The notes under the pieces were generated by a model, which worked only from the letters and a program-made list of their open reading frames with translations, was not told the DNA's origin and made no database searches. The translations under genes and the position numbers were made by a program. 64,000 bases of DNA from Saccharibacillus endophyticus (GTDB lineage Bacteria > Bacillota > Bacilli > Paenibacillales > Paenibacillaceae): assembly GCF_013185185.1 (NCBI RefSeq), contig NZ_JAAZWE010000003.1, forward strand, positions 496,001-560,000, in the 5' to 3' direction. Position 1 is the stretch's first letter. Each line of letters starts with the position of its first letter. Positions 51,129-60,442 of the stretch are shown piece after piece.

Positions 51129-52499
51129 GTGACAAAGAAAAAGATGAAATGGTTCGGAATGGCAATGACAGGAGTTCTGGCATTCAGCCTTAGCGCTTGC
51201 GGAGGCGGGGGTTCGACTACGACGAACAACGCGGGCGGCGACGGAGGAACGACGGATTCCGGCACGACGGCAGCGGGCACGACCGAACCGGCAGCGGAGA
51301 ACATCACGATCACGTTCCAGAACATCTATCCGGACGCCAGCGATCCGAAAAACCAGATGATGAAGAAGATCGTAGATCAGTATCAAAAAGACAATCCGAA
51401 CGTGACCATCGAACTGGATTCGCTGAACACCGACCAACAGAAATTGAAGTTGAAAACGCAGGCCGCTTCGAAAGAAGTACCGGATATTACCGTCGTGAAC
51501 CCGGCCGCGCAAATGCAGCCGTTCGTCGACGCGGACCTGTTCGCGCCGCTGAACGACATGGTTGAAGAAAACGGACTGAAAGACACCTTCCAGTCGGGCA
51601 TCCTCGATTACTATACGTTTGACAACAATCTGTACGCACTGCCGGACGGAAACAACATCGGCGTCGTGTATTACAACAAGAAGTTGATGGAAGAAGGCGG
51701 CGTGGAAGTTCCGACGACTTTCGAAGAAATGATCGAAGCGATCAAGACGCTGAAATCCAAAGGCATCCAGCCGATGGTTCTGGGCGAAAAGGATACGTGG
51801 ACCGGTTCGTTCCTGTTCATGAACATCCTGCTGAGAACAAACGGAGGTCCGGGCTTCCTGCAGGACGTGCTGGACGGCAAAAAGACGTTTGAAGATCCGG
51901 CTTACGTCGACGCGATTACCGCGTTCCAACAACTGGTTGACGCGGGGGCGTTCCAGGACGGCGCGACTTCGTTCGACTATAACGCGGGCGAGAACCTGTT
52001 CAAGACGGGCACGGCGGCCATGTACTTCATGGGAAGCTGGGCAACGGGAGGGATCGAAACCGCGGAAGTCAGCAAAGACGGCAATGTAGGCGTCTTCCAA
52101 TTCCCGACCGTAAACGGCAAAGGCAATCCAGACGAGTTCATGCTGGCGCCGGGCAGCGCGTTCGCGATTTCGAAGGACAGCAAGCACCTGGAAGAAACGA
52201 AAGCCTTCCTGAACTACTTCATGCTGAACTTCCCCAAAGAAGCGTTCGAAGCCAAGGGCGCAGTCGGGATCGCGCAGAACGTCGACGGCGATTTCAAAGC
52301 TGCGGGCTACTCGGAAATGGCGATGAACGTGCTTGATCTGTTCAAGAAAGTTCAAGGCGGCGACCTGGCGTTCGATAATACGATGAATCCGGCGGTAACG
52401 CAGGTTCACCTGTCAGGCACGCAAAGCCTGTTCGTCGAGAAAAAAGACGCTGCCGCGGTGGCAAAAGAACTGCAAGCCGCATACGAAGAAAACAAATAA
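51129..52499 (+). CDS. Sugar ABC transporter binding lipoprotein
   Basis: This 456-residue family-1 extracellular sugar-binding lipoprotein has a signal peptide ending in the lipobox LSAC (near residues 21-24), then a Gly/Thr-rich linker to about 55. The mature part has the family's NVTIELDS, IPDITVVNPAA-like, LYALPDGNNIGVVYYNKK and GSWATGGIE segments. The GTG start at 51129 follows AAGGGGAGG. It delivers an unidentified oligosaccharide to the permeases downstream. A hairpin after its stop probably raises its level relative to them. Confidence 0.88.
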   Translation: MTKKKMKWFGMAMTGVLAFSLSACGGGGSTTTNNAGGDGGTTDSGTTAAGTTEPAAENITITFQNIYPDASDPKNQMMKKIVDQYQKDNPNVTIELDSLNTDQQKLKLKTQAASKEVPDITVVNPAAQMQPFVDADLFAPLNDMVEENGLKDTFQSGILDYYTFDNNLYALPDGNNIGVVYYNKKLMEEGGVEVPTTFEEMIEAIKTLKSKGIQPMVLGEKDTWTGSFLFMNILLRTNGGPGFLQDVLDGKKTFEDPAYVDAITAFQQLVDAGAFQDGATSFDYNAGENLFKTGTAAMYFMGSWATGGIETAEVSKDGNVGVFQFPTVNGKGNPDEFMLAPGSAFAISKDSKHLEETKAFLNYFMLNFPKEAFEAKGAVGIAQNVDGDFKAAGYSEMAMNVLDLFKKVQGGDLAFDNTMNPAVTQVHLSGTQSLFVEKKDAAAVAKELQAAYEENK

Positions 52500-52524
52500 T
52501 AACGTGAAGCCGGACGGAAACAAA

Positions 52525-52549
52525 AGAAGGGGACCCGAGGTCCCCTTCT
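52525..52549 (+). promoter_or_regulatory. Intercistronic stem-loop after binding-protein gene
   Basis: AGAAGGGGACC (52525-52535) and its exact complement (52539-52549) with a CGA loop. Only a weak T-rich tail follows, so it is a partial terminator or a 3'-end stabiliser between the binding protein and the permeases. Confidence 0.75.
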
Positions 52550-52586
52550 CTTCGTCGGCGGCTCTCTCAAGGAGGCGGACTTTCGC

Positions 52587-53480
52587 GTGAACGTATTAAA
52601 AGTATCCCGTTGGACGATCGCGGCGTTTATCCTGCCCTGTCTGATCGTGTATGTCGGTCTCGTGTTTATCCCGATTCTCGTTTCGCTGTACAGCGGACTG
52701 CTCGATTGGAACGGGATCGGCCAATCCACTTTTGTCGGCCTTGACAACTACGTGAAAATGTTTACCCGCGACGCCGTGTTTTGGCCGGCCGTGCGCCGAA
52801 CGTTTACGCTGGCCGGATTCTCGATGCTGGTACAGGTGCCGATCGCTTTGCTGGTCGCGATCTTGATTACGCGTTTCGTGCGTCGGCCGAACTTCCTGGT
52901 ATCGAGTTACTTCCTGCCGGTTATCTTGTCCGTCGCGATCATCGGGCAGCTGTGGAAAACGATCTACAACCCGGCTTCGATGGGCGGGATGATCAACCAA
53001 ATTCTCACCAGCGTCGGTCTGGAATCATGGACGCATTCTTGGCTGACCGAGCCGAAAATCGCGATCTACGCGATCATTCTCGTCTCGCTCTGGCAATATC
53101 TCGGGTATCATATCCTGATTCAATTTACCGGGATTCAGAACATTCCGAGCGAAATCTACGAAGCGGCCAAGATCGACGGAGCCGACGGCTTCAAAGCAGA
53201 CCGTTATATCACATTGCCGATGGTTCTGCCGATTCTCAAAATCTCGATCGTGTTGTCTTTCATCGGTTCTCTTCAATCCTTCGACCTGATCATGGTCATG
53301 ACGGGCGGCGGCCCTGCCCATGCGACCGAAGTATTGGCAAGCCATATGTACAATATGTCGTTCCTCACCATGCAGTACGGCTACGGCAGCGCGATTGCCA
53401 ATATGTTGATCACGATCTGCCTGATCGCGACCGTATTGATCAACGTGTTGTTCACCCGGCTTGAAAAACGCTATTCGTAA
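52587..53480 (+). CDS. Sugar ABC permease, MalF/UgpA type
   Basis: This 297-residue permease has six hydrophobic segments and the EAA loop (EIYEAAKIDGADGFKADRYI, near residues 190-209) that docks the ATPase. The GTG start at 52587 follows AAGGAGGCGG. It pairs with the permease at 53532. No ATPase gene is present, so a shared MsmX-type ATPase encoded elsewhere is expected. Confidence 0.9.
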   Translation: MNVLKVSRWTIAAFILPCLIVYVGLVFIPILVSLYSGLLDWNGIGQSTFVGLDNYVKMFTRDAVFWPAVRRTFTLAGFSMLVQVPIALLVAILITRFVRRPNFLVSSYFLPVILSVAIIGQLWKTIYNPASMGGMINQILTSVGLESWTHSWLTEPKIAIYAIILVSLWQYLGYHILIQFTGIQNIPSEIYEAAKIDGADGFKADRYITLPMVLPILKISIVLSFIGSLQSFDLIMVMTGGGPAHATEVLASHMYNMSFLTMQYGYGSAIANMLITICLIATVLINVLFTRLEKRYS

Positions 53481-53531
53481 TCGTTGCCGCTATCGTATTT
53501 TCTCATCATATAAGGAAAGGGGGCTCCGCCC

Positions 53532-54413
53532 ATGAGCCAGTTCGCAAGTTCCGCGGGTTCGAAGCCCGCGCTCAAAATTTTGGGCCGCAGATTTTCGTTC
53601 AAGACGGCTATCGCTTTCGTGTTCTTCGGTCTTTTGCTGCTCACGCAGCTGTATCCGTTGGTATGGCTGCTGATTTACTCGCTCAAAACGAATGAGGAAA
53701 TTTTGTCGGGCAGCTTTTTCGCTCTGCCGGCCCAATGGCAGTGGAGCAATTATCAAGGAGCCGTCGAAGGCGGGAACTATCTGCGCTACCTCGGGAACAG
53801 CTTGTTCGTCACGGCAACCACGATGGCGGGCGTGATCTTGCTTTCGTCGTTGGCCGCTTTCGCGATTGCCCGCTTCCGCTGGAAGTACGGCCAACTCGTC
53901 ATGCTGCTGTTCCTGCTCGGCATGATGATTCCGATGCAGGGCACGCTGCTGCCGCTGATGATCATTTTCAAAAACCTGCATATCCTCAATACGCATCTGG
54001 CGCTGATTCTGCCTTACATGGCGTTCCAGATGCCGATCGCGGTCTTCATCCTCAGCGGATTCCTGCGCAGTATTCCGCACGAGATCGAGGAGTCCGCAAT
54101 CATGGACGGAGCCGGTCCGTTCCGCATTTTCCGCAGCGTGATCCTGCCCGTGTCGATCCCGCCGATGATGACCGTATGTATCCTGACTTTCATCAACGTC
54201 TGGAACGAATACATCCTGGCCGCGACGTTCATTTCGTCCGAAAAGCTCAAGACGCTGCCGTTCGGCGTATACAGCTTCGTCAGTCAGTATTCGGTCAATT
54301 ACGGCGCGATCGGAGCCTTCCTTGTACTCGCCGCGCTGCCGGTTATTCTGGTGTACTTCCTGCTCGCAGAAAAAATTACCAAAGGCATGGTGGCGGGTGC
54401 CGTTAAGGGTTAA
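53532..54413 (+). CDS. Sugar ABC permease, MalG/UgpE type
   Basis: This 293-residue second permease subunit has six hydrophobic segments and the EAA loop EIEESAIMDGAGPFRIFRSV (near residues 186-205). It starts at 53532 after GGAAAGGGGG. It is followed after 9 nt by the sensor kinase gene, so import and sensing form one unit. Confidence 0.9.
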   Translation: MSQFASSAGSKPALKILGRRFSFKTAIAFVFFGLLLLTQLYPLVWLLIYSLKTNEEILSGSFFALPAQWQWSNYQGAVEGGNYLRYLGNSLFVTATTMAGVILLSSLAAFAIARFRWKYGQLVMLLFLLGMMIPMQGTLLPLMIIFKNLHILNTHLALILPYMAFQMPIAVFILSGFLRSIPHEIEESAIMDGAGPFRIFRSVILPVSIPPMMTVCILTFINVWNEYILAATFISSEKLKTLPFGVYSFVSQYSVNYGAIGAFLVLAALPVILVYFLLAEKITKGMVAGAVKG

Positions 54414-54422
54414 GATGAGTCT

Positions 54423-56225
54423 ATGAGACGCTTAACGAAACGCCTAAACACGATTTACGGCCGGCTGTTTCCCGTGTTCCTGTTCAGCCTGCTCGGTCTT
54501 CTGCTGATCGTCAGCCTGGTCTACTATCAACGGGCGACCGAGCAGGTTCGGGAGCAGGTGGGAACCCTGGCCGAAAAAAACATGTCCCAGACGGTCGCGT
54601 TGTTCGAGCAGCTGCTCGACGGCTATGATAGCGTTACCAAGACACTGGGCAGCAATGGGGAATTGATGCGTTTGCTGCGGCAGCCGTACCCGGCCGCGGG
54701 ATCAAGCGCGCAAATTCAGGCCGAGCGGCGGATCACCGATATTCTGGGCGCCATTTTCTATTCCCGCAGCGATATCGTCGGCATTCATATTTTGGCGGAC
54801 CAAGGCAAAGTGTACAGCTTCGTGCGTTCCACGGGAGCTTCGATCCAGACCTATCCCGACAAACCGTGGTTTGCCGAACTCCGGCGTTCGGAAGGCGATA
54901 TCCGCTGGCTCGGCGTCTATCCCGAATCGCTGATGAGCGGTTGGTCGGCCCGGCCGGTTTTCGCGTTCGGGCGCCAGGTGTTCGAACTGGAAAATTTGAA
55001 GTCGGTCGGCTACGTGCTGATCGAAGTCGAAGCGGATGCCATCACGTCGGCCGTGTCCAACGCGAGCGTCGGGCAAAACACCCAAGTCGCTATTTTGGAC
55101 GGAGCCAGCAACGATATCATCCGCACCGGAACGGAAGATGAGGCATGGCGATCCGTTCCGCCCGGCTGGCCCGGTTTGCTTCAGTCCGGCAAGATTCGTT
55201 CCTACGAAGGGGGCGATTGGCTGCTGACCGCCGCGCAGGTCGAGAAGAACGGTTGGACGATTCTGCGCGCCTCTCCGCAAAGCGACCTGAAGCTGGAGCT
55301 GCGAGAGACGCAGCAATTTTTGCTCACCGTTATCGTGGCTCTTATTATAGCGGCGACGATTCTGTCGACGATCGTTTCCCGTTCGTTTTCCCTGCCGTTC
55401 AAGCGCCTTGTCCAGCAAATGAAGCAGGTCGAGACCGGCAATTTCAAAGGCCAGGTGCATATCCAGTCCTACCAGGAAATCAATGTGCTGGTCGGCTCGT
55501 TCAACCGAATGGTGCGCGAGATGGACGGGTTGGTCGAAGACATCAAGCAGGCGTCGATCAGCGAGAAAAACGCGCAATTGCAGGCGCTGCAATCGCAGAT
55601 CAATCCGCACTTCCTGTTCAACACGCTCGATATGATCTACTGGATGTTGGACGAACGCGAAGACGACCGTCTTGAAGGCGTGATTTTGGCATTGTCCAAA
55701 ATGTTCCGTTACAGCAGCGACTGGGAGGAAGGAGCACGCGTACGCCTGCGGCTCGAGCTGGAGCAGTTGAAGTCGTATCTGACGATCATCGAGACCCGGC
55801 TCGGGCGACGCGTGCTGACGCAAATCGACGTCGAGGAGCGCTGGCTGGATGCACCCGTACCGAAGATGATCCTGCAGCCTATTGTGGAAAATGCGGTCAA
55901 ATACGGATTGGAGCCTTTGCGGGAAGGCGGGACGCTGCGGATTTACTCCGAAGCGGACGAGGAAAACCTGCATATCGTGGTCGAGGACAACGGGGCCGGC
56001 ATGGACGCGGTCACGCTTCGCCGCTTGGAAATTTTGCTCGATTATCCGCCCGCGGCGGCCAGGCACGTCGAAGGCGGACGGATCGGCATCGGATTGCTTA
56101 ACGTGCAGCGCCGCATCCGCTTGACGTACGGCGATACTTACGGACTTACGATCCGCAGCATACCGGGAACCGGGACCAAGGTGAGAGTCACCTTTCCGAT
56201 TCCCGAGGAGGAGGACTTTGCGTGA
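54423..56225 (+). CDS. YesM-type sensor histidine kinase
   Basis: This 600-residue kinase has TM1 at about 12-34, a large extracellular dCache-like sensor (about 35-290), TM2 at about 292-315, HAMP to about 370, a His_kinase domain with the phospho-site H396 in INPHFLFN, and an ATPase domain with DNGAGMD and GIGLLNVQRR. The architecture is that of the YesM/LytS group, typical of Paenibacillus sugar operons. It probably senses the sugar bound by the lipoprotein or a breakdown product. The stop overlaps the start of the response regulator (GTGA). Confidence 0.9.
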   Translation: MRRLTKRLNTIYGRLFPVFLFSLLGLLLIVSLVYYQRATEQVREQVGTLAEKNMSQTVALFEQLLDGYDSVTKTLGSNGELMRLLRQPYPAAGSSAQIQAERRITDILGAIFYSRSDIVGIHILADQGKVYSFVRSTGASIQTYPDKPWFAELRRSEGDIRWLGVYPESLMSGWSARPVFAFGRQVFELENLKSVGYVLIEVEADAITSAVSNASVGQNTQVAILDGASNDIIRTGTEDEAWRSVPPGWPGLLQSGKIRSYEGGDWLLTAAQVEKNGWTILRASPQSDLKLELRETQQFLLTVIVALIIAATILSTIVSRSFSLPFKRLVQQMKQVETGNFKGQVHIQSYQEINVLVGSFNRMVREMDGLVEDIKQASISEKNAQLQALQSQINPHFLFNTLDMIYWMLDEREDDRLEGVILALSKMFRYSSDWEEGARVRLRLELEQLKSYLTIIETRLGRRVLTQIDVEERWLDAPVPKMILQPIVENAVKYGLEPLREGGTLRIYSEADEENLHIVVEDNGAGMDAVTLRRLEILLDYPPAAARHVEGGRIGIGLLNVQRRIRLTYGDTYGLTIRSIPGTGTKVRVTFPIPEEEDFA

Positions 56226-57391
56226 ATATACTCGTCGTGGACGACGAACCGATTATTCGCAACGGAATTCAGCGTACGATTGAGCGAGCGTTTCCGCAGC
56301 ATCGGGTGGTTCTCGCCGAGGGGCCGACCGAGGCGGTGCAGCGTCTGAAGAATGAGCTGATCGACTTAGTGCTCACTGACGTGCTGATGCCCGGCATGAA
56401 CGGACTCGAATTGATGGAAGTGTCCCGAACTTTGCACCCCGATGCCAAATGGGTCGTCATTTCCGCATACTCCGAATTCGAATACGCCAAAAAGGCGGTT
56501 CGACTCGGAGCCAGGGATTACCTGCTCAAGCCGATCGGCAAAGACATTCTGGTCGAACTCGTTAAGAAAATGGGCGAGGAGATTGCCGAACGCAACGTGC
56601 GGGCCAAAGAAAGTTTGCTGCTCAAACAAAACCTGCGTTTTCTGCGCGAAGCCGTCTTTGCCCGATGGGCATCGGGACTTGATCTCGGAGGAATCGATCT
56701 GGCTTCGTTTACCGAATCCTACCCGGACTTTCATCTGTTGATGGTGCATGTGGAGAGCGATACGGATACGAAGCTGGAGCACTTTATCGTCGAAAACGTG
56801 ATGAACGAGCTAATCGCGTCTTTCGGCCGGGGGTTTGTCGCAAGCATTGACGCCAAAAGCCTGCTCGGGTTGGTCAAACTTGAACGCGGGAGCATGGCCG
56901 GATTGAACGAGGAATTGCGGAGCTGTCTCAAGCGTTATCTCAAAAAACCGTTTCAATTGCTGGTATCGAGCCGAATCGAAGATCCGTCCCGGGTGCCCGA
57001 GGAGGTGCAGCGCATGCGCGAATCGTCGGAATATCAGGTTTACGATCATTACGCCAGCGGAGGAGAGCAGGCTGTCGAAGTGGCGCTTCAGTACATAAAA
57101 GCCCGCTACGGCGCCGAATTGTCGCTGGAAAAGGTAGCCTCCGTCGTGTACCTCAATCCGGCCTACTTCAGCCAGCTGTTCAAGCAGAAAACCGGACAGG
57201 GGTTCAAGGAGTATATTACGCAGCTTCGTTTGGACCGCGCGATGGAGATGTTGGGCGAATCGGAGCTGAAAGTCGGCGACATTGCGGAGCGGGTCGGTTA
57301 CCCGGACGTGCGGCACTTCTCGCAGGTGTTCAGGAAGAAGATCGGGAGTACGCCGTCGGAGTATCGGGAGCAGACGAAGAGCCGTTGTTAG
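56222..57391 (+). CDS. YesN-type AraC-family response regulator
   Basis: This 389-residue regulator has a REC domain at 1-120 (phospho-acceptor D53, acidic pair D7/D8, lysine in LLKPI near 103), a middle linker domain, and a C-terminal AraC helix-turn-helix pair at about 285-385 (SLEKVASVVYLNPAYFSQLF and VGDIAERVGYPDVRHFSQVF). The start is GTG at 56222 after GAGGAGGAGG, overlapping the kinase stop. It probably activates the upstream sugar importer operon. Confidence 0.9.
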   Translation: MNILVVDDEPIIRNGIQRTIERAFPQHRVVLAEGPTEAVQRLKNELIDLVLTDVLMPGMNGLELMEVSRTLHPDAKWVVISAYSEFEYAKKAVRLGARDYLLKPIGKDILVELVKKMGEEIAERNVRAKESLLLKQNLRFLREAVFARWASGLDLGGIDLASFTESYPDFHLLMVHVESDTDTKLEHFIVENVMNELIASFGRGFVASIDAKSLLGLVKLERGSMAGLNEELRSCLKRYLKKPFQLLVSSRIEDPSRVPEEVQRMRESSEYQVYDHYASGGEQAVEVALQYIKARYGAELSLEKVASVVYLNPAYFSQLFKQKTGQGFKEYITQLRLDRAMEMLGESELKVGDIAERVGYPDVRHFSQVFRKKIGSTPSEYREQTKSRC

Positions 57392-57439
57392 GAATCGACC
57401 GAATAACACCCGGTACCATGCGTTTGCATGTTCAACCCA

Positions 57440-57487
57440 AGACTCTGTTTTCCCTGATTCAAAAAAGGGAAAGCAGGGTTTTTTTAC
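57440..57487 (+). terminator. Terminator of the sugar operon
   Basis: CTCTG-TTTTCCCT pairs with AGGGAAA-GCAGGG around an A-rich loop, followed by T7. Confidence 0.75.
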
Positions 57488-57529
57488 AAGTTTCAGTATG
57501 ATATCATGGAAATATAAGGGGGGAATCAA

Positions 57530-58003
57530 ATGAGAATCGAACAAAAGCGCGAGATGTTTTGGACGATCGGTGCTTCCTTATTTTCATTGGCGTTTTTTAT
57601 CATTCTGGCACCCGTTCCAAAAGATATACTGGGAATTATGATTGCCGGCAACGTGATCGGGCTGATTATTTCTCTGGTGAGAATACGCGGCGAAGAAACG
57701 AGCAACGAACGTTTTGTTCGTAAACGCGAGGAAAACGGACCTCCGGGGTTTTGGAAAGGCAGTTTATCGGAAAGCATGCGGGCATGCGCTTATTTATTCA
57801 TCGGATTGATGATTCTTGCCGTTGCCGTTTATCTGACGGAAGGTGCGAATCTGCTGCAAATGCTGGTTGAACAGCCTTTGGATACGATCGGTATTTTGGC
57901 ATTGATCTTGGTCATTGTGTCTTTTTTGATGGGGACGGTTTTTCATGCCGGAAGCGAGGAGCGTTACGAAAGATTGAAGCAGAGATTGGAGCGCCAACAA
58001 TAG
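57530..58003 (+). CDS. Membrane protein, unknown function
   Basis: This 157-residue protein has four predicted membrane segments (about 10-28, 33-50, 85-105, 120-142), a charged loop between the second and third, and a charged C-terminal helix. The ATG at 57530 follows GGGGGGAAT. I recognise no family. The protein at 63290 has a similar size and layout, but I see no clear sequence match. Confidence 0.7.
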   Translation: MRIEQKREMFWTIGASLFSLAFFIILAPVPKDILGIMIAGNVIGLIISLVRIRGEETSNERFVRKREENGPPGFWKGSLSESMRACAYLFIGLMILAVAVYLTEGANLLQMLVEQPLDTIGILALILVIVSFLMGTVFHAGSEERYERLKQRLERQQ

Positions 58004-58089
58004 GCGTTCTTTTTTCTTTTCTCTTCATTTTCGATTCGCGGCAACCGATGAATAGTACAAACACACTTGGGATAAAATGGAGGTGCGCT

Positions 58090-58467
58090 ATGGCCGGAAA
58101 TCGAAGGAAGTCGCCGTTTCGCTATGTACTGGATGAACCGATCACATTCGAACTGTATATCGTAAGCCTGAACTTCACGCCTGCTCCGCGCAAGCCCATA
58201 TCCGCGCAAATGCATGACATCAGTCGATCAGGCTGCTTAGTATCGCTGCCGCTTGAGATTCCTGTAGGAAAAAATCGAATTCGCGTGGCTCTGGATTTCG
58301 TGCTGAATGAAGATCCGATGCATTTCGAAGGCCATTTGCGTTGGAATAAAGAAGAGAACAATCGCCATTACTACGGGGTAGAGATGGAAGTGCCGGAAGA
58401 TCAGAAAGATCGGTTGCAGTTGGAGCTTCGGGGACTTGCAGGGGCGAACCGTATTCGCGTGATGTAA
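58090..58467 (+). CDS. PilZ-domain protein
   Basis: This 125-residue single-domain protein has the PilZ layout: a basic N-terminal RRKSPFR (residues 5-11) and DISRSG (near 43), matching the D/N-x-S-x-x-G half of the c-di-GMP site. The classical RxxxR spacing is not exact here (KxxxR or RxxxxR), so binding should be tested. The ATG at 58090 follows TGGAGGTGCG. It could be a receptor for the c-di-GMP made by the GGDEF protein at 32822. Confidence 0.75.
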   Translation: MAGNRRKSPFRYVLDEPITFELYIVSLNFTPAPRKPISAQMHDISRSGCLVSLPLEIPVGKNRIRVALDFVLNEDPMHFEGHLRWNKEENNRHYYGVEMEVPEDQKDRLQLELRGLAGANRIRVM

Positions 58468-58669
58468 AGCAGGAGATTAAAAATTCGGAAGAGAGGGAGA
58501 ATAGAAGTCGAAGCTTGAGAAGACGGCGGGTATCCGTTATTCAGTCGTTTTCGCGATAGATCTTGCATTTCGTATTACATCGGACTCTCTCCTTTCGTTT
58601 GTTCATTCAATTTCATCGCTTGATGAGGTCGCGCGAGCCTGTTTTCCGGCTGCGGCTTATTTGCGTCGG
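58468..58669. other. Intergenic region, nothing assigned
   Basis: No ORF or clear terminator. GAGAGGGAG near 58493 and CTCTCTCCT near 58587 could be the worn ends of a degenerate palindromic element, but the interior does not match. Confidence 0.2.
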
Positions 58670-59299
58670 TTACGAAAGTTCATTCGGTTCTACCGGTTGG
58701 CTGAGCCAATGATCCTCCGTTTGGACATGGTTTTTACGCACGAATTTAGCCAAGCTTTTCTTAAAGTCGTCATAGGCGAAAGCATCGGCTAACCGGACGA
58801 CATAACCTTCCTGTTCGCCGCCGTATTTCGATTCGCGCGTGTAGCAGTCTTTGATCGCTTTCTCATCCCAAATGCCCCGATACAACACCGGAACCGTGGG
58901 AATGTGCAGCTCGCGTGCCAAACGTTCCGTTTCGTCCCAAGACAGGCAGACATTGCGGCCGTCCCACACCGAGAACAGCATGAAGTACCCCGGCAAAGCC
59001 TCGTACTTGATCGAATGCTTCGCATACACGTTTTCCCCGCATAACCGCCAGCCTTCCGGAATCAGATACCGAATGCCTCCGTGCAGCGTTTTGACGTAAT
59101 GCCGAGAAACGTGGTCTTTGCTGTCGAGCGACCTTGCATGGATATGGTCCGGGTACATCGTGGTGTTTTCCCCGTCCATTTTTTCCGTCACGACCACTTC
59201 TTTTCCGATAAAATGCGCCGTGTCCCGTAAAATCTTGTCGTCGTCCGTATAGCTTCTGGACCAGGGCAGGTGCATCGTTTTCGGGTATTTGATTTTCAT
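58670..59299 (-). CDS. RNA ligase family protein
   Basis: This 209-residue nucleotidyltransferase-fold ligase has motif I VTEKMDGEN (the lysine near residue 40 would take the AMP), motif III-like YFMLFSVWDG, motif IV EGYVVRL and motif V AKFVRKNHV. It is shorter than T4 Rnl2 (about 330), consistent with a bare adenylation domain without the C-terminal extension. The start at 59299 follows AGAGGTGAT. It lies 47 nt after a kinase-HD gene in the same orientation; together they have the parts of an RNA break-repair cassette. Confidence 0.85.
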   Translation of the reverse strand: MKIKYPKTMHLPWSRSYTDDDKILRDTAHFIGKEVVVTEKMDGENTTMYPDHIHARSLDSKDHVSRHYVKTLHGGIRYLIPEGWRLCGENVYAKHSIKYEALPGYFMLFSVWDGRNVCLSWDETERLARELHIPTVPVLYRGIWDEKAIKDCYTRESKYGGEQEGYVVRLADAFAYDDFKKSLAKFVRKNHVQTEDHWLSQPVEPNELS

Positions 59300-59346
59300 G
59301 GAATCACCTCTTGAACTCTTTCATGAATCGATCGGTTTCGTTATGC

Positions 59347-60327
59347 TCATTTTCCGTAAGTGTCGGCTTCCGCAAAAAAGTACATCTTCGCAAGCAAATC
59401 TCCGCCCAGCAGATGGTACACGTTGGACGCGCCCGCGTCTCCGCCGTGCATGATCTCCATGTGCATCTCCGTCCGGCTCGCCACGTCCAGCACGAACTTG
59501 TCGTCGTAACCCAAGCTTTTCAACAGATTGCAAGCGATAGACGCCGAGACATGTTCATGACCGAAATACGAATAGTAGCCCCGGTTTTCTTTCCACACTT
59601 TGCAGAAAGGCTTGCCGATATCGTGCAGCAGCGCCGTCCATTGCATCGCAAGCTTGTCTTCTTCTTCGTAAAAAGCGTTCACGTATTCCAGCACGGCGTA
59701 CGTATGAAGAGACAGCGTGCGGCTGTGATGCGGATTGCCCTGGTCGTACCCGGGCATCTGCGCGAAAAGGGGATGGCGGGACAATTGCGCGAACAGCTCG
59801 TCGTGACTCGCTTGCCGAGCCAGCAGATCTTCGATCTCGCCGCGGTGCAGCGTAGGTTTCGAGCGGTCCGACACTTCATCTTCGCTCTCATGCACCAGAT
59901 GCACGGCCGTAAATCCTTCGCCAAGAAGCGGGAATTGAAGATTTTTGGCGTATTTCGTCAAAATCTTGTCGTCCAGTTTGCGTTTGCGCGAAGAGATGCG
60001 TCGCTGCGCCGTCTCGTACGACGTATCGAAGAAATGGCACTCTACAGGCGTATCGGAGAAACGTTTCAGAAACTTCGCGCGCCGAGCCCGATCCACGTTC
60101 GTCGCGTCGAAAATCACGTCGCGTCCGTCCGCCAAAGCTTGCCCGATTTCCCGAAAAGCTTCGTCGAAGATGATGTACGTATTTTTTTGCTTGGATTCGC
60201 CGCCGAACAACCGCAGCCGGATTCCGTCCGTCGAGACGATGACGCCCCGCGTCGCTTTTTCCAGCTGACGAGCATAGACGCTTTTGCCGCTGCCGGGAAT
60301 GCCGACCAGCATATGAATCGTATTCAT
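59347..60327 (-). CDS. Polynucleotide kinase-like/HD end-healing enzyme
   Basis: This 326-residue protein has an N-terminal P-loop kinase of the T4 Pnk type (GIPGSGKS near 10, STDGIRLRLF with the Asp and Arg expected of 5'-OH kinases, FDATNVDRARR). A C-terminal HD domain follows (LHTYAVLEYV, ALLHDIGKP near 235, FGHEHVSAS, then HMEIMH). In known HD-Pnk proteins the HD part removes 2',3'-cyclic phosphate or 3'-phosphate. The order here is kinase first. The ATG at 60327 follows AAAGGAGGTG. It would prepare broken RNA ends for the ligase gene downstream. Confidence 0.85.
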   Translation of the reverse strand: MNTIHMLVGIPGSGKSVYARQLEKATRGVIVSTDGIRLRLFGGESKQKNTYIIFDEAFREIGQALADGRDVIFDATNVDRARRAKFLKRFSDTPVECHFFDTSYETAQRRISSRKRKLDDKILTKYAKNLQFPLLGEGFTAVHLVHESEDEVSDRSKPTLHRGEIEDLLARQASHDELFAQLSRHPLFAQMPGYDQGNPHHSRTLSLHTYAVLEYVNAFYEEEDKLAMQWTALLHDIGKPFCKVWKENRGYYSYFGHEHVSASIACNLLKSLGYDDKFVLDVASRTEMHMEIMHGGDAGASNVYHLLGGDLLAKMYFFAEADTYGK

Positions 60328-60389
60328 AAGGAATTCACCTCCTTTCGGCGGTGGTCCCAATCTGTATTATACCCCGAACCAAGCGCATT

Positions 60390-60429
60390 GCGAATGCCGC
60401 GATAGTCCCGGGACCAGCGCGGCATTCGC
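60390..60429. other. 12-bp perfect inverted repeat
   Basis: GCGAATGCCGCG (60390-60401) and its complement (60418-60429) around a 16-nt loop. No T run follows on either strand. It separates the LysR operon from the RNA-repair genes and may act as a Rho-type or RNA-processing site, or as an operator. Confidence 0.4.
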
Positions 60430-60442
60430 ACCGATGCGGAAT

